Of a stretch of 31,212 nucleotides of DNA, positions 28,106-31,212 are shown piece by piece. Below the pieces are notes generated by a model. It ran no database searches. It saw only the letters and a list, made by a program, of their open reading frames with translations, and had not been told where the DNA came from. The stretch's first letter is position 1, and each line of letters starts with the position of its first letter. The translations under genes were made by a program, and so were the position numbers. Source of the stretch: a virus; the IMG/VR virus record IMGVR_UViG_3300037322_000228, positions 1 through 31,212 of that record. The stretch is one strand, 5' to 3'.

Positions 28106-31100
28106 AAAGCCGCCGGTATTAAATTAGTATTAGTTTTAATCAAATCAAGCTCTGCATCAATGCCTGTTAAATCTGTATTGTCTAAAGTATCAACCTTTGT
28201 TTTGATTAAGGCAATATTAGCATTGTCAGGAGCCACATAAGAAGCTGATGCCAGTCTCGTCGAAGTAGCTACGTCAATCCTAGTTAACTCTGTAGCGAGA
28301 TTGGTTCTAACTGCGTCAGCGTTATTAACAGCGGTCGGAGGAGAGACAGCATTTCTGCTAGATACTGTTACATCCACTCTAGCGAGTTCAGTAGCAAGTT
28401 CTGTCCTTACAGCAGAAGCAACAACGGAAGCAGATGGAGCGGAAGCCGCATCAAGATTCGCCCCTGTAGAGCCAGCAGTCAAGTGCCCTGCAATTGCTTC
28501 ATCCCATACAGCGTCAGCTATCGCCCCAACAGTCAAAGAAGATCCTCCGGCTGTTTCAAGTGCCTTGGTTGTAAACCTCAATCCGCTTGAGTTTTCTGTG
28601 AGCGTATCTATTTTAGATAGAGTTAAATCTTGAGCTGCTGATAGTCCTGATCCAGAGGAAAAAGGAATAACCAAATCTGGGTTTGAGAATATGGTCCCGC
28701 CTGTATTATCGATCATTGTTGTGGTTAGTCCTGTTGCTGAATCCCTGCCCCAACCGTTCACTATTGTAAGTGGCACAGAAGGATTTGAAACGTTCTTGAT
28801 TTTAAAGTCTGTAAAAATATAGTTAGCTTGGTTTGTAGCTTCAACAAATTGTCCCTCATCCCTGATCCCCTGAGCCGAATATAACCACGAAACAGCATAG
28901 GCGTAAACTGTTGACCAAGAAAGAGAAGGAGAATTAATCTCTACAAGGAAAAGATTGTCTACGACAGCAATCCCTGTAACTGAAAAGCCGTCTATTGCAT
29001 TACTTACGTAGACCGAATCAATCTCAGGACTCACTGATCTTGACAGACCATTGATTGTAACGGTGTCGGATAGCTCGATAAACAAATCAGCAGTCGCCGC
29101 CGCTGCGCTCATGACTCTTATTCTTGCTGTATAGTTTGCAACAAAGGGAGCAGTGAGGGTTAAAGTTGTTCCTGCTACGATCTCATTAAATAATTCAACG
29201 GTATTAGTTACGTCGAATATCTGCACCCTGCTATTCGCTCTTAATCCACTAATTGTAATTGCGGAAGTATCTAGAGGGTAGAGTGCTGCTTCTTGATCTG
29301 CTGATGTTGAATCTGTATTAACTCTAATATAAGTAAGAGCGTTTGACACGTTAGCTGTTACTGTCGTTATTCTATATCTGAGCCTAAAGCCGATAGTTGG
29401 ATTAAGTGTTTCAGTAATTAGGTTAGCCGCATCTAGTGTTTTGTAAACGGCACTGAACCCTGAGCCAGTATCTATATCATACTCAAGAGTAAAGTTTCCA
29501 AAATTGGCACCTGTTAAGACAGGAGCCGAGTTATCAAAGGCAGTATGCCCGATAGCAAAGTATCCCATAGTGAAAATAATTTGGTCACCAATGTTAGGCA
29601 TAACGATTTGACCAGCAGAGGTAAATCCTGCACCTGCTCCTAGTAACACCGCTTCATATTGAGAAGCTGTAAAGGCAGTAGGTTCATTAAATGCTAAACA
29701 AACTCTGCCCTGCGTATCATCTTCAAATATATCAAACCAGTGCGAGCCGTAAACAGATACCCCTCCAATAGTAGAGTTAGAAGCTGTTCTCATGCCTTTG
29801 ACTTGAGTGTTCGCTGATAAAGTTTGAACCGGCGACCCTGCACCATTGCAATTTTCATAGGTGATATTTTTAGAAGTGTTAAGTCCTATGAACGGTCTAA
29901 TCCTAGTTGCCTCTAAAAAGCATCTTTGAATTCTGACTCCATCATTGTTTCCACCGTCCTGATAAATATAAGCGGGGGCTGCTGATGCGTTCACATCTAC
30001 AGGTACAGCATAAGTTCCGACATTTCTAAAAGTTAAGTTTGAGCAGTTTGAAGAGTTAAAAACTCCGAGGTAAGGACCAAGCTCTCCGACGAAACTCAGG
30101 ATAACTCCATCCACCATAATATTATCGCAAGAGACAGTGCACTGAACTGCATATTTTCCTGTAGTGGCATTAGTAACTCCAACAATGCGATCAATATAAT
30201 TAAACCCTTGAACCAAAACATTCGAGCAGGTTGTAAATACTAGGGTTGTTGCATAAGAAATAAAGTCATTAAATACTAAGTTTCTACACTGACTAAATAG
30301 CACGTTCCCTGAGCTTCGAGCATATTGCACAACACCTGTCCTAGTAGCTGAGAAAGTATAGTTAGAGCATCCAGTGAGCACCATACTGTGACCGTTAGAT
30401 GAAGCGTTGGGCCTTACGAATCGACAGTTACTTATCGTGCCACCTAGAGAGTTATTAAGTCCTGTAAAAGTTTGCCCAGCGATAAATGCCCCGCAGGAAT
30501 AGTTATCTAATTCTGTAGGGCTTGCCTCGTTGCTTGATGAGTGAGCGTCAAAGGTAGCGACATTAATCATTCTAACTCTAAAAGGAGAAGAGAAAAAGTG
30601 GTACCAGTCATTTATAAAAAACTCAAAATCAATCTCACCTGACGAGGTCGTGGTAAAATCCGGGCGTGAGGCTATATTAGAGTTAGGCACCTGATTAACG
30701 GAATCACCTAAAGCAGATGTTGCCTGTCTTCCAATGACGTTTGGTATCCTTACTCTGCATCCTGCAGGAGGCACAAAACCAGCGTTGTCGGTTCCATCAA
30801 ATCCAATTCTTACTTGACCTGTTCCGATTGTTTCGCAGAACTTAGAGCGAATGTCTGTCGACAAGTTTGTCGAGTTGTACCATGTATCTCTAATACAAGG
30901 ATAGATTTCAAACTCATTTGATCCTGCTGCTGTTTCAATCCAAACTGAGGGAACGTGAGTTCCCTCGCCTCCGCCATTAGTCGGAGTCTGAATAACTTGA
31001 TTAGCAGATCCAGTTGTTTCGTCGAGGTAAAACCAATCGCCGCGAGTCCTGTAAAAACCAAGACGAGGCACAACATTAGCCACTGCTTGCCTCTGTACTA

Positions 31101-31212
31101 CTTCGATCCATGAGGTCGTATCTGCCTGAGTAGCCGTTGCGCCAATACCAGTCAAGGCTCCTGCTGCAAAATTGCCACCTGTCACTTCTCTAAATTTTAT
31201 AAATCCAGTCGT
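28102..31212 (-). CDS. Beta-helix fibre protein, main part (starts at 475 across the circle junction)
   Basis: The frame is open to the window edge and continues in frame to ATG 475, giving about 1,152 residues. A GTG at 31185 in the frame is an internal valine. Residues near 300-575 of the full protein show short repeated beta strands with Asn/Cys/Thr turns (VLTGCSNYTFSATRTGVVQY, NLVFNDFISYATTLVFTTC and CSNLTFRNVGTYAVPV), as in right-handed beta-helix adhesins or depolymerases. The C-terminal 140 residues hold ADAVWDEAIAGHLTAGSTGA, two 'AVRT.LATEL.R.DV' repeats and a coiled coil. It may bind or degrade a surface sugar. Confidence 0.85.
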   Translation of the reverse strand, partial: TTGFIKFREVTGGNFAAGALTGIGATATQADTTSWIEVVQRQAVANVVPRLGFYRTRGDWFYLDETTGSANQVIQTPTNGGGEGTHVPSVWIETAAGSNEFEIYPCIRDTWYNSTNLSTDIRSKFCETIGTGQVRIGFDGTDNAGFVPPAGCRVRIPNVIGRQATSALGDSVNQVPNSNIASRPDFTTTSSGEIDFEFFINDWYHFFSSPFRVRMINVATFDAHSSSNEASPTELDNYSCGAFIAGQTFTGLNNSLGGTISNCRFVRPNASSNGHSMVLTGCSNYTFSATRTGVVQYARSSGNVLFSQCRNLVFNDFISYATTLVFTTCSNVLVQGFNYIDRIVGVTNATTGKYAVQCTVSCDNIMVDGVILSFVGELGPYLGVFNSSNCSNLTFRNVGTYAVPVDVNASAAPAYIYQDGGNNDGVRIQRCFLEATRIRPFIGLNTSKNITYENCNGAGSPVQTLSANTQVKGMRTASNSTIGGVSVYGSHWFDIFEDDTQGRVCLAFNEPTAFTASQYEAVLLGAGAGFTSAGQIVMPNIGDQIIFTMGYFAIGHTAFDNSAPVLTGANFGNFTLEYDIDTGSGFSAVYKTLDAANLITETLNPTIGFRLRYRITTVTANVSNALTYIRVNTDSTSADQEAALYPLDTSAITISGLRANSRVQIFDVTNTVELFNEIVAGTTLTLTAPFVANYTARIRVMSAAAATADLFIELSDTVTINGLSRSVSPEIDSVYVSNAIDGFSVTGIAVVDNLFLVEINSPSLSWSTVYAYAVSWLYSAQGIRDEGQFVEATNQANYIFTDFKIKNVSNPSVPLTIVNGWGRDSATGLTTTMIDNTGGTIFSNPDLVIPFSSGSGLSAAQDLTLSKIDTLTENSSGLRFTTKALETAGGSSLTVGAIADAVWDEAIAGHLTAGSTGANLDAASAPSASVVASAVRTELATELARVDVTVSSRNAVSPPTAVNNADAVRTNLATELTRIDVATSTRLASASYVAPDNANIALIKTKVDTLDNTDLTGIDAELDLIKTNTNLIPAAL
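31086..31212. repeat. Terminal direct repeat, right copy (circular closure)
   Basis: Exact copy of bases 1-127. Removing it gives a 31,085 bp circular genome. The coding frame of the large fibre gene continues from this copy into base 128 of the window. Confidence 0.95.

Noticed and set aside
28301-28633. Plus-strand 110-codon frame opposite the fibre C-terminus
   Set aside because: Ala/Thr/Val-rich mirror of the repeat region on the other strand; no ribosome binding site.
31086-31212. True direct terminal repeat of a packaged linear genome
   Set aside because: Length is exactly 127, a usual assembler k-mer, and a gene is continuous across it; packaged repeats normally have other lengths and doubled coverage.

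Overview
The window is the complete genome of a tailed, siphovirus-type bacteriophage, assembled as a circle. Bases 1-127 are repeated exactly at 31086-31212, so the non-redundant genome is 31,085 bp. One large gene runs through the junction. The phage type is read from the gene set: PBSX-like large terminase, portal, scaffold, major capsid protein, connector, tail terminator, tail tube protein, frameshifted tail-assembly chaperones, tape measure and tail-tip proteins, with no sheath gene. Lipoprotein signals, a spanin-like lipoprotein and an M15-type endolysin suggest a Gram-negative host; I cannot name it. I see no integrase, CI-like repressor, tRNA, CRISPR array or insertion sequence, so a lytic life style is the simplest reading.

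Layout. A divergent control region (10236-10582) splits the genome into two arms. The long leftward arm runs from 10235 down to 1, through the circle junction, and on from 31085 down to 14281. In transcription order it holds a replication initiator and two accessory genes with a 52-aa small gene (10235-8312), a ParB-domain DNA methyltransferase and both terminase subunits (8218-5370), portal, two related tail-completion proteins, scaffold and capsid (5310-1415), and a group of surface proteins in the head module (1415 to 475, then through the junction to 28102). It continues with connector, tail terminator, tail tube, chaperones, tape measure and tail tip (28105-16624), a lysis cassette (16551-15287), and a DnaQ-like exonuclease (15234-14281).

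The rightward arm (10583-14324) holds small early genes: an ERF single-strand annealing protein, an exported lipoprotein with an HExxH motif, two HNH-like zinc proteins, a minimal ImmA/IrrE-like metallopeptidase and several very small genes. A RusA-type Holliday junction resolvase sits among them on the minus strand. ERF, RusA and the exonuclease suggest recombination-dependent replication.

Genes are packed with 1-4 base overlaps (ATGA, GTGA, TAATG), and several start at GTG or TTG. The most unusual features are: paired RNA hairpins in the leaders of both divergent operons, one terminator-like and one covering a ribosome binding site; a 10-base inverted repeat in that region; mutually exclusive hairpins upstream of the metallopeptidase gene; a 686-aa, cysteine-rich, signal-peptide protein inside the tail operon; a 1,152-aa beta-helix fibre encoded between capsid and connector; and a clear -1 frameshift site in the tail chaperone pair.
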